Shown here piece after piece: positions 45,448-54,463 of a stretch of DNA of 64,000 nucleotides (position 1 is its first letter; each line of letters begins with the position of its first letter). Made by a program: the position numbers and the translations under genes. The notes below the pieces were generated by a model. The model saw only the letters and a list, made by a program, of their open reading frames with translations. It did not search any database and was not told the DNA's origin. This stretch comes from JBLHZY01 sp050633265 (lineage in GTDB: Bacteria; Pseudomonadota; Alphaproteobacteria; Rhodobacterales; Rhodobacteraceae): positions 62,001-126,000 of the forward strand of contig JBOEGE010000005.1 in assembly GCA_050633265.1 (NCBI GenBank), read 5' to 3'.

Positions 45448-46647
45448 ATGCTCGGACTAAACAAAAAAGATACGAAATTCCTCTGGATCGTGGTGGCGCT
45501 TACGGTGCTTACCCCCTTCCTTCTGCAACCTTTCCCAGAGGGCAGCGCCATGGCGCAGTTCAACGGCGGCTACCCCGATCTGATGCAACGCATCGCGATC
45601 TTTGGCATCTTTGCTGTCGGGTTTAACATCCTCTTTGGCCTCACCGGCTACCTCTCCTTTGGGCATGCTGCCTTTCTGGGGGTCGGATCATACTCGGCTG
45701 TGTGGATGTTCAAACTGCTCAGCATGAATGTGCTGCCCGCGCTCTTCCTTTCGGTGATCGTCTCGGGGCTGTTTGCTCTGCTGATCGGCTTTATCTCGCT
45801 GCGCCGCTCGGGGATTTACTTCTCGATCCTTACGCTGGCCTTCGCGCAGATGTCCTTCGCTATGGCCTATTCGGTGCTGACCCCGATCACCAATGGCGAA
45901 ACCGGGCTGCAACTCAGCCTTGATGATCCGCGTATCCTTGATGGGGCTGGCCCGGTTGGCTCGCTCCCTGTGACCAACCTGTTTGGCGCGGCGATGAACA
46001 GCTCTTACAAGCTCGAAGCTCTGGGGCGGGTCTTTACCTTTAACACGGGCTATTACTTCTGTGCCGTGATCGCGATCCTGGCCTTTTACCTCTCGATGCG
46101 CATCTTCCGCTCGCCTTTCGGGCTGATGCTTCGTGCGGTGAAATCCAACCAACATCGGATGAATTACACCGGCCTCAACACACGCCCCTATACGCTCGCA
46201 GCTTTCGTGATCTCGGGGATGTATGCAGGGCTTGCCGGCGGGCTGCTGGCCTCAATGGATCCCCTCGCGGGCGCCGAGCGGATGCAATGGACAGCTTCCG
46301 GCGAGGTCGTGATCATGACCATCCTTGGCGGCACAGGAACATTGATGGGCCCTGTCTTGGGCGCAGGGGTGATCAAATACCTCGAAAACATCTTCTCCAA
46401 GATCAACGAAAGCGTTCTGCACAGCTGGTTCGATTTCCTGCCGGACGGGCTTGAACACGCGCTTGTGTGGCTCTTCTCCAACTTCACTGGCGAAGGCTGG
46501 CATCTCACTCTTGGCCTGATGTTCATGCTGGTTGTGATCTTCCTGCCCGGTGGCTTGATGGAAGGCGGACAACGCATTTCCCGCCTCTTCAAGAGCCGCA
46601 AAAAAGACAATGACGATGGCAAAACAGCGCCATCGGCCGCAGAATAG
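45448..46647 (+). CDS. Branched-chain-type ABC transporter permease (LivM family)
   Basis: A 399-residue permease, partner of the preceding LivH-type protein. Helices include FLWIVVALTVLTPFLLQPF and IAIFGIFAVGFNILFGLTGYLSFGHAAFLGVG, the LivM signature; FVISGMYAGLAGGLLASMD and MTILGGTGTLMGPVLGAGVI are the C-terminal conserved blocks. It ends in a charged cytoplasmic tail (KSRKKDNDDGK). The start is four bases after the LivH stop. Function is secure at family level; the substrate is not known. Confidence 0.93.
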   Translation: MLGLNKKDTKFLWIVVALTVLTPFLLQPFPEGSAMAQFNGGYPDLMQRIAIFGIFAVGFNILFGLTGYLSFGHAAFLGVGSYSAVWMFKLLSMNVLPALFLSVIVSGLFALLIGFISLRRSGIYFSILTLAFAQMSFAMAYSVLTPITNGETGLQLSLDDPRILDGAGPVGSLPVTNLFGAAMNSSYKLEALGRVFTFNTGYYFCAVIAILAFYLSMRIFRSPFGLMLRAVKSNQHRMNYTGLNTRPYTLAAFVISGMYAGLAGGLLASMDPLAGAERMQWTASGEVVIMTILGGTGTLMGPVLGAGVIKYLENIFSKINESVLHSWFDFLPDGLEHALVWLFSNFTGEGWHLTLGLMFMLVVIFLPGGLMEGGQRISRLFKSRKKDNDDGKTAPSAAE

Positions 46648-46659
46648 GAGGCTCAGACA

Positions 46660-47421
46660 ATGGGTATTCTCGAAGTAAAAGGCGTTGGAAAACGCTTCGG
46701 CGGCTTGCAGGCGCTTGGTGATGTGAACCTCAGCGTGGCGGAAAACACCGTGCATGCGATCATCGGGCCAAACGGCGCAGGCAAATCAACGCTGCTCAAC
46801 TGCCTGGTCGGCAAACTGATCCCCGATACCGGATCGGTGATGTTTGACGGGCAATCCGTTCTGGGGCGCAAACCCCATGAGATCAACCAAATGGGCATCA
46901 GCCGCGTCTTCCAAACACCTGAAATCTTTGGCGATTTGACGGTTCTGGAAAACGTACTGATCCCGACATTCGCCAAGCGCGACGGTTCCTTTCGCATGCA
47001 TGCAATCGAAAGCGTCGAGCAAGAGGGCGAGATCATTGAGCGCGCTGAACAGATGCTGATCGACGTTAATATGATCGACAAACGCCATATGCATGCGGCC
47101 TCGCTTTCGCGCGGGGATAAACGCCGCCTTGAAATGGCAATGTGCTTGGTCCAAGAGCCAAAACTGCTGCTGCTCGATGAGCCAACAGCCGGCATGGCGC
47201 GCGCCGATACGAACAACACAATCGATCTGCTCAAAGAAATCAAAGAGAAGCGCGATATCACCATGGCCATTATCGAGCATGATATGCATGTGGTCTTCTC
47301 GCTGGCTGAGCGGATCACCGTTTTGGCCCAAGGCACCCCGCTTGTTGAGGACACGCCCGAGAATATCAAAGGCCATCCAAAGGTTCGCGAAGCCTATCTT
47401 GGCGAAACAGCTCATGAATAA
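46660..47421 (+). CDS. Branched-chain-type ABC transporter ATP-binding protein (LivG family)
   Basis: A 253-residue ATPase. Walker A is GPNGAGKSTLLNCLVG (residues about 37-52), the signature loop reads SLSRGDKRRLEMAMCL in place of the usual LSGGQ, and Walker B is KLLLLDEPTAGMA. The switch His is in IIEHDMHVVFSLAERI. The altered signature (SRGDKR) is unusual but known for LivG-type subunits. Start with AGGAGG upstream, 12 bases after the LivM gene. Confidence 0.93.
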   Translation: MGILEVKGVGKRFGGLQALGDVNLSVAENTVHAIIGPNGAGKSTLLNCLVGKLIPDTGSVMFDGQSVLGRKPHEINQMGISRVFQTPEIFGDLTVLENVLIPTFAKRDGSFRMHAIESVEQEGEIIERAEQMLIDVNMIDKRHMHAASLSRGDKRRLEMAMCLVQEPKLLLLDEPTAGMARADTNNTIDLLKEIKEKRDITMAIIEHDMHVVFSLAERITVLAQGTPLVEDTPENIKGHPKVREAYLGETAHE

Positions 47422-47478
47422 GCCCTCGCCCCGCGCCAAACACCGCGCAGAAAAGGCCTCGGGAATGGAGACACAGCG

Positions 47479-48234
47479 ATGAACACCACCGCCCCACAAG
47501 ACATCAATGCCAATCACGCCTCAACCGCACCTGCCTATTTTTCGGTCTGGGATATCCATGCCTATTACGGCGAAAGCTACATCGTTCAAGGGGTTTCCCT
47601 GAACGTTCATGAAGGCGAAATCCTTGCCCTTTTGGGCCGCAACGGCGCGGGCAAAACCTCGACCCTGCGCGCGATTGCCCGGCTGGATAATCCCGATCTC
47701 ACCCGCGGCGAAATCTGGCTCGATCACAAACCGCTGCACCTGATGAAGGCCCATGAAGCCGCCATCGCGGGCATCGGCCTTGTGCCCGAGGATCGCCGCA
47801 TCATCGCAGGGCTGACGGTTGAAGAAAACCTGCAACTTGCGCAAATCGCCCCGCCCATCGGCTGGTCGCTTGAGCGGATATACGAGCTTTTCCCCCGCCT
47901 CAAAGAGCGGCGCAAACAAGAAGGCGTGACCCTTTCAGGCGGCGAACAACAGATGCTTGCCATCGCGCGCGCTTTGGCCCGCGATATCAAAGTGCTGCTG
48001 CTCGATGAGCCCTACGAGGGGCTCGCCCCGGTGATCGTTGATGAGATCGAGAAAACGCTCAACATTATCAAGGCCCAAGGCATCACCACAGTGATCGTTG
48101 AGCAAAACGCCGTGCGCGCGCTTGAACTGGCAGATCGCGCCGTGATCCTTGATACGGGCACGGTGGTGTTTGATGGTACGGCTAAAGAAGTACTTGAAAA
48201 CGCGCAACTGCGCGCCGAATACTTGGCAATCTAA
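47479..48234 (+). CDS. Branched-chain-type ABC transporter ATP-binding protein (LivF family)
   Basis: A 251-residue ATPase, second motor of the importer. It has an N-terminal extension of about 18 residues, then YFSVWDIHAYYGESYIVQGVSLNVHEGEILALLGRNGAGKTS with Walker A, the signature VTLSGGEQQMLAIARAL, Walker B KVLLLDEPYEGLAPVI and the switch region TTVIVEQNAVRALELAD. The glycine-rich GIGLVPEDRRI is typical of LivF. The gap of 57 bases to LivG is the largest between the ATPases and permeases. Confidence 0.93.
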   Translation: MNTTAPQDINANHASTAPAYFSVWDIHAYYGESYIVQGVSLNVHEGEILALLGRNGAGKTSTLRAIARLDNPDLTRGEIWLDHKPLHLMKAHEAAIAGIGLVPEDRRIIAGLTVEENLQLAQIAPPIGWSLERIYELFPRLKERRKQEGVTLSGGEQQMLAIARALARDIKVLLLDEPYEGLAPVIVDEIEKTLNIIKAQGITTVIVEQNAVRALELADRAVILDTGTVVFDGTAKEVLENAQLRAEYLAI

Positions 48235-48301
48235 CGCCCTAAATTTAATCGGTGCGCGGCCCGCCCGCGCGCCCATTTCTACAATATCGAAAGGCCCAGC
48301 C

Positions 48302-50260
48302 ATGCTTGATGAAAGCGAAAAATCCTATCCGCCCTCACCCGAATTTTCCGGCTCGGCCCATGCTGATAAAGCAACCTATGAGGCGATGTATAAGGCCTCG
48401 ATCGATGATCCGGATGCTTTCTGGGGCGAACATGGCAAGCGGATCGACTGGATCAAACCCTTCACCAAAGTGCGCAATGCCTCCTTTGCGCCGGGCAACA
48501 TCAATATCAAATGGTTCGAAGACGGGACGCTCAACGTCGCCGCCAATTGCCTTGATCGCCATCTAAAAACCCGCGGCGATCAAACCGCCATCATCTGGGA
48601 GCCAGACAGCCCCGAGGATGACGCCCTTCACATCACCTACAAACAGCTCCACGCCGCGACCTGCAAAATGGCCAATATTTTGGAGAGCATGGGCGTGCGC
48701 AAAGGCGACCGGGTCGTTATCTATCTGCCGATGATCCCAGAGGCGGCCAATGCGATGCTGGCCTGTGCGCGGATCGGCGCGATCCATTCCATCGTATTCG
48801 CTGGCTTCTCGCCCGATGCGCTTGGCTCGCGGATCAATGGCTGCGATGCAAAAGTGCTGATCACCTCCGATTATGCGCCCCGTGGCGGGCGCGCCACTCC
48901 GCTCAAATCCAACGCAGACGCCGCCCTACTCCACTGTAAAGACACAGTAAAATGCCTCGTTGTCAAACGCACAGGCGGCCAAACAACATGGATCGACGGG
49001 CGCGATTACGACTATAATGAAATGGCGCTTGAGGCCGATGAGTACTGCGCGCCAGCTGAGATGAACGCCGAAGATCCGCTGTTTATCCTCTATACATCCG
49101 GCTCCACGGGCCAGCCAAAAGGCGTTGTGCATTGCACGGGCGGCTACCTCGTTTATGCGGCCATGACCCATCAATACACTTTCGATTATCACGATGGCGA
49201 TATCTTCTGGTGCACGGCGGATGTTGGCTGGGTCACGGGCCACAGCTACATTATTTACGGCCCTCTGGCGAACGGCGCGACGACGCTGATGTTTGAAGGC
49301 GTGCCCACTTATCCCGATGCTGGGCGCTTCTGGGCCGTTTGTGAGAAGCACAAAGTCAATCAGTTCTACACCGCCCCAACAGCCATTCGCGCACTCATGG
49401 CGCATGGCTCTGCCCCGGTCGAAAAATACGATCTCAGCGATCTTAAGCTGCTCGGAACGGTGGGCGAGCCGATCAATCCAGAAGCGTGGAATTGGTACAA
49501 TGATGTTGTCGGCAAGGGCAAATGCCCGATCGTCGATACATGGTGGCAGACCGAAACCGGCGGCCATATGCTCACCCCCCTTCCCGGCGCCACAGCGGCC
49601 AAGCCCGGCTCGGCCACACTGCCGTTCTTTGGGGTGAACCCGGTTGTGCTTGATCCGCAAACCGGCGAAGAATTGCTTGATACAGCCGTTGAAGGCGTGC
49701 TCTGCATCAAGGACAGCTGGCCGGGCCAAATGCGCACCGTCTACGGCGATCACGAGCGCTTCGAAAAGACCTACTTCTCTGATTACAAAGGCTATTATTT
49801 CGCAGGCGATGGCTGCCGGCGCGACAAAGACGGCTATTATTGGATCACCGGGCGCGTTGACGATGTGATCAATGTCTCTGGTCACCGGATGGGCACGGCC
49901 GAGGTCGAAAGCGCGCTTGTGGCGCACGCAAAAGTCGCCGAAGCGGCTGTGATCGGCTACCCGCATGAGATCAAAGGCCAAGGCATCTATGCCTATGTGA
50001 CCTTGATGAACGAGGTCGAGCCAAGCGATGAATTGCGCAAAGAGCTCGAGGTCTGGGTTCGCACGGAAATCGGCCCAATCGCCAAACCCGATCTGATCCA
50101 ATGGGCCCCGGGCCTGCCCAAAACCCGCTCGGGCAAAATCATGCGCCGCATCCTGCGCAAGATCGCCGAGAATGATTTCGGCGCGCTTGGCGATACCTCA
50201 ACGCTGGCCGATCCAAGCGTTGTTGATGATCTGATCGAGAACCGGATGAACAAGGCCTAA
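48302..50260 (+). CDS. acs: Acetyl-CoA synthetase
   Basis: Activates acetate (and often propionate) to the CoA ester through an acyl-adenylate. The 652-residue protein matches Acs length. It has the P-loop-like YTSGSTGQPKGVVH (A3), the A5 region VDTWWQTETGG, YFAGDGCRRDKDGYYWITGRVDDVINVSGHRMGT (A7-A8), and the catalytic, acetylatable Lys near residue 612 in PKTRSGKIMRR. A longer frame exists to 48149, but ATG 48302 (MLDESEKS) is standard. It is last in the ABC-transporter operon, 67 bases after the LivF-type gene, and followed by a terminator. The context suggests the transporter imports its substrate. Confidence 0.97.
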   Translation: MLDESEKSYPPSPEFSGSAHADKATYEAMYKASIDDPDAFWGEHGKRIDWIKPFTKVRNASFAPGNINIKWFEDGTLNVAANCLDRHLKTRGDQTAIIWEPDSPEDDALHITYKQLHAATCKMANILESMGVRKGDRVVIYLPMIPEAANAMLACARIGAIHSIVFAGFSPDALGSRINGCDAKVLITSDYAPRGGRATPLKSNADAALLHCKDTVKCLVVKRTGGQTTWIDGRDYDYNEMALEADEYCAPAEMNAEDPLFILYTSGSTGQPKGVVHCTGGYLVYAAMTHQYTFDYHDGDIFWCTADVGWVTGHSYIIYGPLANGATTLMFEGVPTYPDAGRFWAVCEKHKVNQFYTAPTAIRALMAHGSAPVEKYDLSDLKLLGTVGEPINPEAWNWYNDVVGKGKCPIVDTWWQTETGGHMLTPLPGATAAKPGSATLPFFGVNPVVLDPQTGEELLDTAVEGVLCIKDSWPGQMRTVYGDHERFEKTYFSDYKGYYFAGDGCRRDKDGYYWITGRVDDVINVSGHRMGTAEVESALVAHAKVAEAAVIGYPHEIKGQGIYAYVTLMNEVEPSDELRKELEVWVRTEIGPIAKPDLIQWAPGLPKTRSGKIMRRILRKIAENDFGALGDTSTLADPSVVDDLIENRMNKA

Positions 50261-50284
50261 GCGGCAAAATTCAAACGCAATTAT

Positions 50285-50315
50285 AAGGGGCCGTGCAGAT
50301 AAGCGCGGCCCTTTT
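50285..50315. terminator. Terminator after acs, shared with the convergent LysR gene
   Basis: AAGGGGCCG (50285-50293) pairs with CGGCCCTTTT (50306-50315) with one G-T pair, then T's, in a gap between convergent genes. Confidence 0.75.
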
Positions 50316-50316
50316 G

Positions 50317-51189
50317 CTATCCGCCCTCATGCCCTTCAAATAGCCCGCGCAATCCGCGCAAACGCGCCGCGGCAAAGCTGGTAAAAGCCTCGATCCGTCG
50401 CACCCTGCGCAGGTCTGCATGGGTCAAAACCCAGATCGGTGACTTGTTGAAAATTGGCACGCCGGAAAGCCGGACCAAAAGCGGATCACTATCCCCCACA
50501 AAACAAGGCAAGCGCGCCGCCCCAAGCCCGGCCCGAACCACGCCGCGCATCGCCACCATATCGTCAAACGTCGCGCCAATCCGCGCCTCCGCCCAGCCCG
50601 CGCGCACCTGCTGAGGAATGCCGCTCGCCCCGATTTGAAGCCAAGCCAAAGCCCCGCCGCTTTTGGCCAATCGCGCGCTGTAGGCCCGGCTCACATAGGC
50701 CGCAGCGCAAAGCTCAGCGATGCGCACCCCATGCAGGTTTTCCGGCGGCGCATCAGCCACCCGTATCGCCACATCGGCCTCGCGCTGCGCAAGGTTGAGC
50801 GGTTCATTCGCCGCGCTCACATGCAGCTCGATCTCAGGGTGCAAAGCGCAGAAGTCAACGAGGATCGGCGCCAAAACATGCTCGATCAAAAGCTGCGGCG
50901 CTGTGATCACCAATTTCCCGCTAAGCGCTTGATCCCGCGCGCCAATCTGGCGGCTTAGCTCGCCTTGCGCGGCCTCCATTGCCTCGGCCGTGCGCGCCGC
51001 ATCACGGCCAGCATCCGTTGGCGCATAGCCGCTTGGCAAACGATCAAACAAAAGCGCGCCCATCGCCGCCTCCGCGTGCGCAATCCGGCGCGAAACGGTG
51101 GCGTGATTAACCCCAAGCGCGCGTGCCGCCCCGCTTAGCCCGCCATGGCGCACCGTTTCCAGAACATATTTCAGATCATCCCAATCCAT
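50317..51189 (-). CDS. LysR-family transcriptional regulator
   Basis: About 290 residues. The N-terminal winged helix-turn-helix is WDDLKYVLETVRHGGLSGAA, RALGVNHATVSRRIAHAEAAMG (residues 2-45). The effector domain starts near residue 90 with KLVITAPQLLIEHVLAPILVDF and EIELHVSAANEPLNLAQREADVAIRV. ATG 51189 (MDWDDLK) is the usual kind of N-terminus; 51216 is an alternative. It is divergent from the small DUF1330 gene 91 bases away, which is its likely target. The gap contains TGCA at 51220 and 51233 as possible half-sites. Confidence 0.9.
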   Translation of the reverse strand: MDWDDLKYVLETVRHGGLSGAARALGVNHATVSRRIAHAEAAMGALLFDRLPSGYAPTDAGRDAARTAEAMEAAQGELSRQIGARDQALSGKLVITAPQLLIEHVLAPILVDFCALHPEIELHVSAANEPLNLAQREADVAIRVADAPPENLHGVRIAELCAAAYVSRAYSARLAKSGGALAWLQIGASGIPQQVRAGWAEARIGATFDDMVAMRGVVRAGLGAARLPCFVGDSDPLLVRLSGVPIFNKSPIWVLTHADLRRVRRIEAFTSFAAARLRGLRGLFEGHEGG

Positions 51190-51307
51190 GGCGGCGCCCT
51201 CGCTAAACCCGATCATTTTTGCACATTATAGATGCATATATGGCGGATTTTCGATCAGGCCTGCAAGCCATAGCTTGCCCCCATCACAGCTTTGAAAGGC
51301 CAATCAA

Positions 51308-51589
51308 ATGACAACCCTCGCCATTTTCACCCTATCCATGACCGAACCCGAAACCTTTGCTGCCTATGCCAAACGCGGCGGCGAAGCGCTTGCCCGCCAC
51401 GGCGGCACTGCGCTTCAAGCCTCAAAAGAGCTCACCGCGCTGGAAGGGGAATTCACCTTGCCTGATCTCGCGGTCGTGCTGAGCTTTCCAGATCGCGATG
51501 CAGCCCTTGCTTGGCACAATGATCCCGATCTTGCCGAGGTCCATGCGCTGCGCCAAGCCTCCGGAAAAGGCATGATGATCTTGCTCTAA
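51308..51589 (+). CDS. DUF1330 family protein
   Basis: A 93-residue ferredoxin-like alpha/beta protein of the DUF1330 (dimeric alpha-beta barrel) type: FTLSMTEPETFAAYAKRGGEALARHGG, LTALEGEFTLPDLAVVLSFPDRDAALAWHNDPDL. Such proteins often form dimers and are of unknown or oxidoreductase-associated function. It is the divergent neighbour of the LysR gene and is probably regulated by it. A hairpin follows the stop codon. Confidence 0.85.
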   Translation: MTTLAIFTLSMTEPETFAAYAKRGGEALARHGGTALQASKELTALEGEFTLPDLAVVLSFPDRDAALAWHNDPDLAEVHALRQASGKGMMILL

Positions 51590-51595
51590 ACGAAA

Positions 51596-51621
51596 GCGGC
51601 CCAGGCTTTCACCCGGGCCGC
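51596..51621. terminator. Hairpin between convergent genes
   Basis: GCGGCCC (51596-51602) / GGGCCGC (51615-51621), a perfect 7-bp stem with a 12-base loop, without a strong T tract. It separates the DUF1330 gene from the convergent pyrimidine-locus binding protein. Confidence 0.6.
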
Positions 51622-51643
51622 AAACTCATTCTTTATCAACAAC

Positions 51644-52624
51644 TTAGTTCAAAGCTGCATCCGTGATCTCAAGCGTATAGGCGCCCTCTGGGGCCTTGGT
51701 GATCACCGGATCAGACCCGCCCGAAAGCAAGCTTGCCACTGTGCGCTCATAATCGGCCGGATCAAGCGCGCCGTTGGAGCCAGCGGTCAGCTTGGCCACC
51801 TCGCCCATCATCCGCTTTTGATGCGCCTCGGTTTGCGCGCCAGTTTCATCATTCTCAAGCACGATTTCCGCGGCCTCATCTGGATTGGCCTCTGCGTATT
51901 TCCAGCCCTTCATCGACGCGCGCACAAAGCGCACCAATTCATCCTTGAATTCCGCATCCTCAAGGCGATCCTCAAGCACGTAAAGACCATCTTCCAGCGT
52001 CGCAACGCCTTGATCTTCATACTTAAATGTCACCAGATCATCCGCGCTGATCCCCGCATCAATCACCTGCCAATATTCATTATAGGTCATCGTGGAAATA
52101 CAGGCCGCTTGCTTTTGGAGCAACGGATCAACGTTGAACCCCTGCTTCAGAACCGTCACACCATCGCCGCCCTCTGTGGACAGGCCAAGTTTGCTCATCC
52201 AGCTCAGAAACGGATACTCATTGCCAAAGAACCAAACGCCCAAAGTCTTGCCGCCGAAATCCGCTGGCGAAGTCACGCCGCTTTCCTTCAAGCAGGTCAA
52301 CATCATCCCCGAGCTCTTGTAAGGCTGCGCAATATTCACCAATGGCAGACCCTTTTCGCGCGCCGCCAAAGCCGAAGGCATCCAATCAATCACAACATCC
52401 GCGCCGCCGCCCGCCACGACCTGCGCCGGGGCAATATCCGGCCCGCCGGGCTTGATCGTTACGTTGAGGTCTTCTTCCTCGTAAAAGCCCTTCTCAAGCG
52501 CCACATAATAGCCGGCAAACTGCGCCTGCGTGACCCATTTCAATTGCAGCGTCAAATCATCCGCCGCTTGCGCGCCACCCGCCGTTGCGGCCAGAGCCAA
52601 AGCACCAATCACCATATTTTTCAT
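51644..52624 (-). CDS. ABC transporter substrate-binding protein, THI5/NMT1-type
   Basis: A 326-residue periplasmic binding protein. Signal peptide MKNMVIGALALAATAGGAQA ends at AQA-AD. The NMT1/THI5-like core is TLQLKWVTQAQFAGYYVALEKGFYEEEDL, VVAGGGADVVIDWMPSALAAREKG, DFGGKTLGVWFFGNEYPFLSWM and TMTYNEYWQVIDAG. This branch binds pyrimidine-like ligands (thiamine precursors) and related ureides. It is the last gene of the run that starts with dihydropyrimidinase, so a pyrimidine or a ring-opened derivative is the probable ligand. Confidence 0.88.
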   Translation of the reverse strand: MKNMVIGALALAATAGGAQAADDLTLQLKWVTQAQFAGYYVALEKGFYEEEDLNVTIKPGGPDIAPAQVVAGGGADVVIDWMPSALAAREKGLPLVNIAQPYKSSGMMLTCLKESGVTSPADFGGKTLGVWFFGNEYPFLSWMSKLGLSTEGGDGVTVLKQGFNVDPLLQKQAACISTMTYNEYWQVIDAGISADDLVTFKYEDQGVATLEDGLYVLEDRLEDAEFKDELVRFVRASMKGWKYAEANPDEAAEIVLENDETGAQTEAHQKRMMGEVAKLTAGSNGALDPADYERTVASLLSGGSDPVITKAPEGAYTLEITDAALN

Positions 52625-52673
52625 AGACTTACCTCCTTGTTGTCCGAGCGCAGCGCCCGGGAATTATCAGGCC

Positions 52674-53591
52674 TCAGGCCCGTCTTTGCGAGGGATGCCA
52701 AAAGGTCACCCCCTTCTCAATTGCCGCGATAAGCCCATAAAAGCCCGAACCGGCAAGTGCGGCCACCGCGATCTCTGCCCAGACCATATCAAGCCCAAAC
52801 CGGCCCACCTCGGTTGAAATGCGAAAGCCCATGCCTTTGATCGGCGAGCCAAAGAATTCGGCCACGATTGCCCCAATAAGCGCCAGCGTTGTCGCAATTT
52901 TAAGCCCGTTGAAAACAAAGGGCATCGCCGCAGGCAGGCGCAATTTTATCAAGGCCTGCAAAGGGGATGCGCTATATGTCTTCATCAAATCGCGCTGCAT
53001 CGCGCTTGTATCCGATAGGCCTGCGACCGTGTTCACCAGCACCGGGAAAAACACCATAATCACAACGACCGCCGCCTTGGATTGCCAATCAAACCCGAAC
53101 CACATCACCATGATCGGCGCGACCCCAATGATCGGCATCGCGGCCAGAAAATTGCTTACCGGCAAGACGCCGCGTTTGAGAAAATCCGAATAATCAATCG
53201 CAATCGCCACCAAAACTGCCGCGAAACAACCGATCACATAGCCAGAAAGCGCCCCCTTCAAAATGGTCTGAACGAAATCAACCCAAAGGATCGGGATCTC
53301 GCTGATCATACGCGCCAAAATCGCCGAGGGCGCAGGCAAAATCACCGATGGAACCGCATAAAGGCGAACGGTCAATTCCCAAAGCACAAGCAATGTCAGC
53401 CCAAAAACACCCGCAACCAAACGCCCCTTTCCGGCCCGCGCCAAACGCGCATTCAACATCCAAGCGAGGAACCAAACCGCAAGGATCAACCCCAGCCGAA
53501 AGCTCCACAAACCCGCGATCATCAACGCTCCGATAAGCTCGCCCCCCTCTACAAGCCTATTCCAACGGGAGGTTTTTTCGGCCAGGCTCAT
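52674..53591 (-). CDS. ABC transporter permease (SsuC/ThiX-like)
   Basis: A 305-residue permease of the binding-protein-dependent type, with helices LIGALMIAGLWSFRLGLILAVWFLAWM, LVAGVFGLTLLVLWELTVRLY, GYVIGCFAAVLVAIAIDY, and the EAA-like loop LMKTYSASPLQALIKLRLPAAMPFVFNGLKIA where the ATPase docks. Its ATG overlaps the stop of the second permease gene by four bases (ATGA). It pairs with the next permease to form a heterodimeric channel. Confidence 0.92.
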   Translation of the reverse strand: MSLAEKTSRWNRLVEGGELIGALMIAGLWSFRLGLILAVWFLAWMLNARLARAGKGRLVAGVFGLTLLVLWELTVRLYAVPSVILPAPSAILARMISEIPILWVDFVQTILKGALSGYVIGCFAAVLVAIAIDYSDFLKRGVLPVSNFLAAMPIIGVAPIMVMWFGFDWQSKAAVVVIMVFFPVLVNTVAGLSDTSAMQRDLMKTYSASPLQALIKLRLPAAMPFVFNGLKIATTLALIGAIVAEFFGSPIKGMGFRISTEVGRFGLDMVWAEIAVAALAGSGFYGLIAAIEKGVTFWHPSQRRA

Positions 53592-54463
53592 TGCGCCATC
53601 CCCATCCGTTTGAGCACCCGCCGCTGCGCAAATCCGATCAAGGCAACCAGCCCCGCAGATAAGATCGACGCTGCAATCAGAGCCGCCCAGATCTGATTGG
53701 TCTGGCCGTAATAAGAGCCGCTCAAAAGCCGCGCCCCAAGCCCGCGCACCGCCCCCGATGGCAGCTCGGCAACGATCGTTCCAACAAGCGCCGCAGCGAC
53801 AGCCACTTTCAGGGAAGCAAAGAGATAGGGCATCGAGGCCGGCAAGCGCAATTTCAACAGCGTTTCTGCCCGCCCTGCATGATATGTCTGCATCAAATCA
53901 AGCTGCATCGCATTTGGCGCGCGCAGCCCCTTCACCATGCCAACAACCACAGGAAAGAAGGATAAATAAGCCGAAATCAATGCCTTAGGGACAAGCCCCT
54001 GAATCCCAACCGAAGCAAGAACAACGATCACCATCGGCGCAATTGCAAGGATCGGCACCGTCTGGCTGGCGATCGCCCAGGGCATAACGCTCATATCCAT
54101 TGTGCGCGAATGAACGATCCCAATGGCCAAAGCGATCCCCGCCAATGCGCCAATTGCAAAGCCCAAAAGCGTGGCCTCAAGAGTGATCCAGCCGTGAAAA
54201 ACCAAGCTGCGTTTGGAGGTGATTTTCTTCTGCGCCACGGTCTGCCAGAACTCCGCGCCCACCTGATGCGGCGCGGGCAATTTTGGCTTTGCCTGATGCA
54301 TCGTATCGCGCGCAATCTCGCGAAAACTAAGCTCAGTGCCCGCCCGCGCGGCCTGATCACGCGTCCACTGGCTATTGAGCGCAAAAGCCCCCGCATACCA
54401 GATCCCTATGATCACCAAAACGACCGTCAAAATCGCGATCAAATTGCGCAGCGGCTCAATCAT
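53588..54463 (-). CDS. ABC transporter permease (SsuC/ThiX-like), second subunit
   Basis: A 291-residue permease, homologous to its neighbour. Helices LIAILTVVLVIIGIWYAGAFAL and LLGFAIGALAGIALAIGIV, and the EAA loop LMQTYHAGRAETLLKLRLPASMPYLFASLKVAV, are clear. Start overlaps the ATPase stop (54456-54463), so the four transporter genes are translated in a coupled way. Confidence 0.92.
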   Translation of the reverse strand: MIEPLRNLIAILTVVLVIIGIWYAGAFALNSQWTRDQAARAGTELSFREIARDTMHQAKPKLPAPHQVGAEFWQTVAQKKITSKRSLVFHGWITLEATLLGFAIGALAGIALAIGIVHSRTMDMSVMPWAIASQTVPILAIAPMVIVVLASVGIQGLVPKALISAYLSFFPVVVGMVKGLRAPNAMQLDLMQTYHAGRAETLLKLRLPASMPYLFASLKVAVAAALVGTIVAELPSGAVRGLGARLLSGSYYGQTNQIWAALIAASILSAGLVALIGFAQRRVLKRMGMAQ

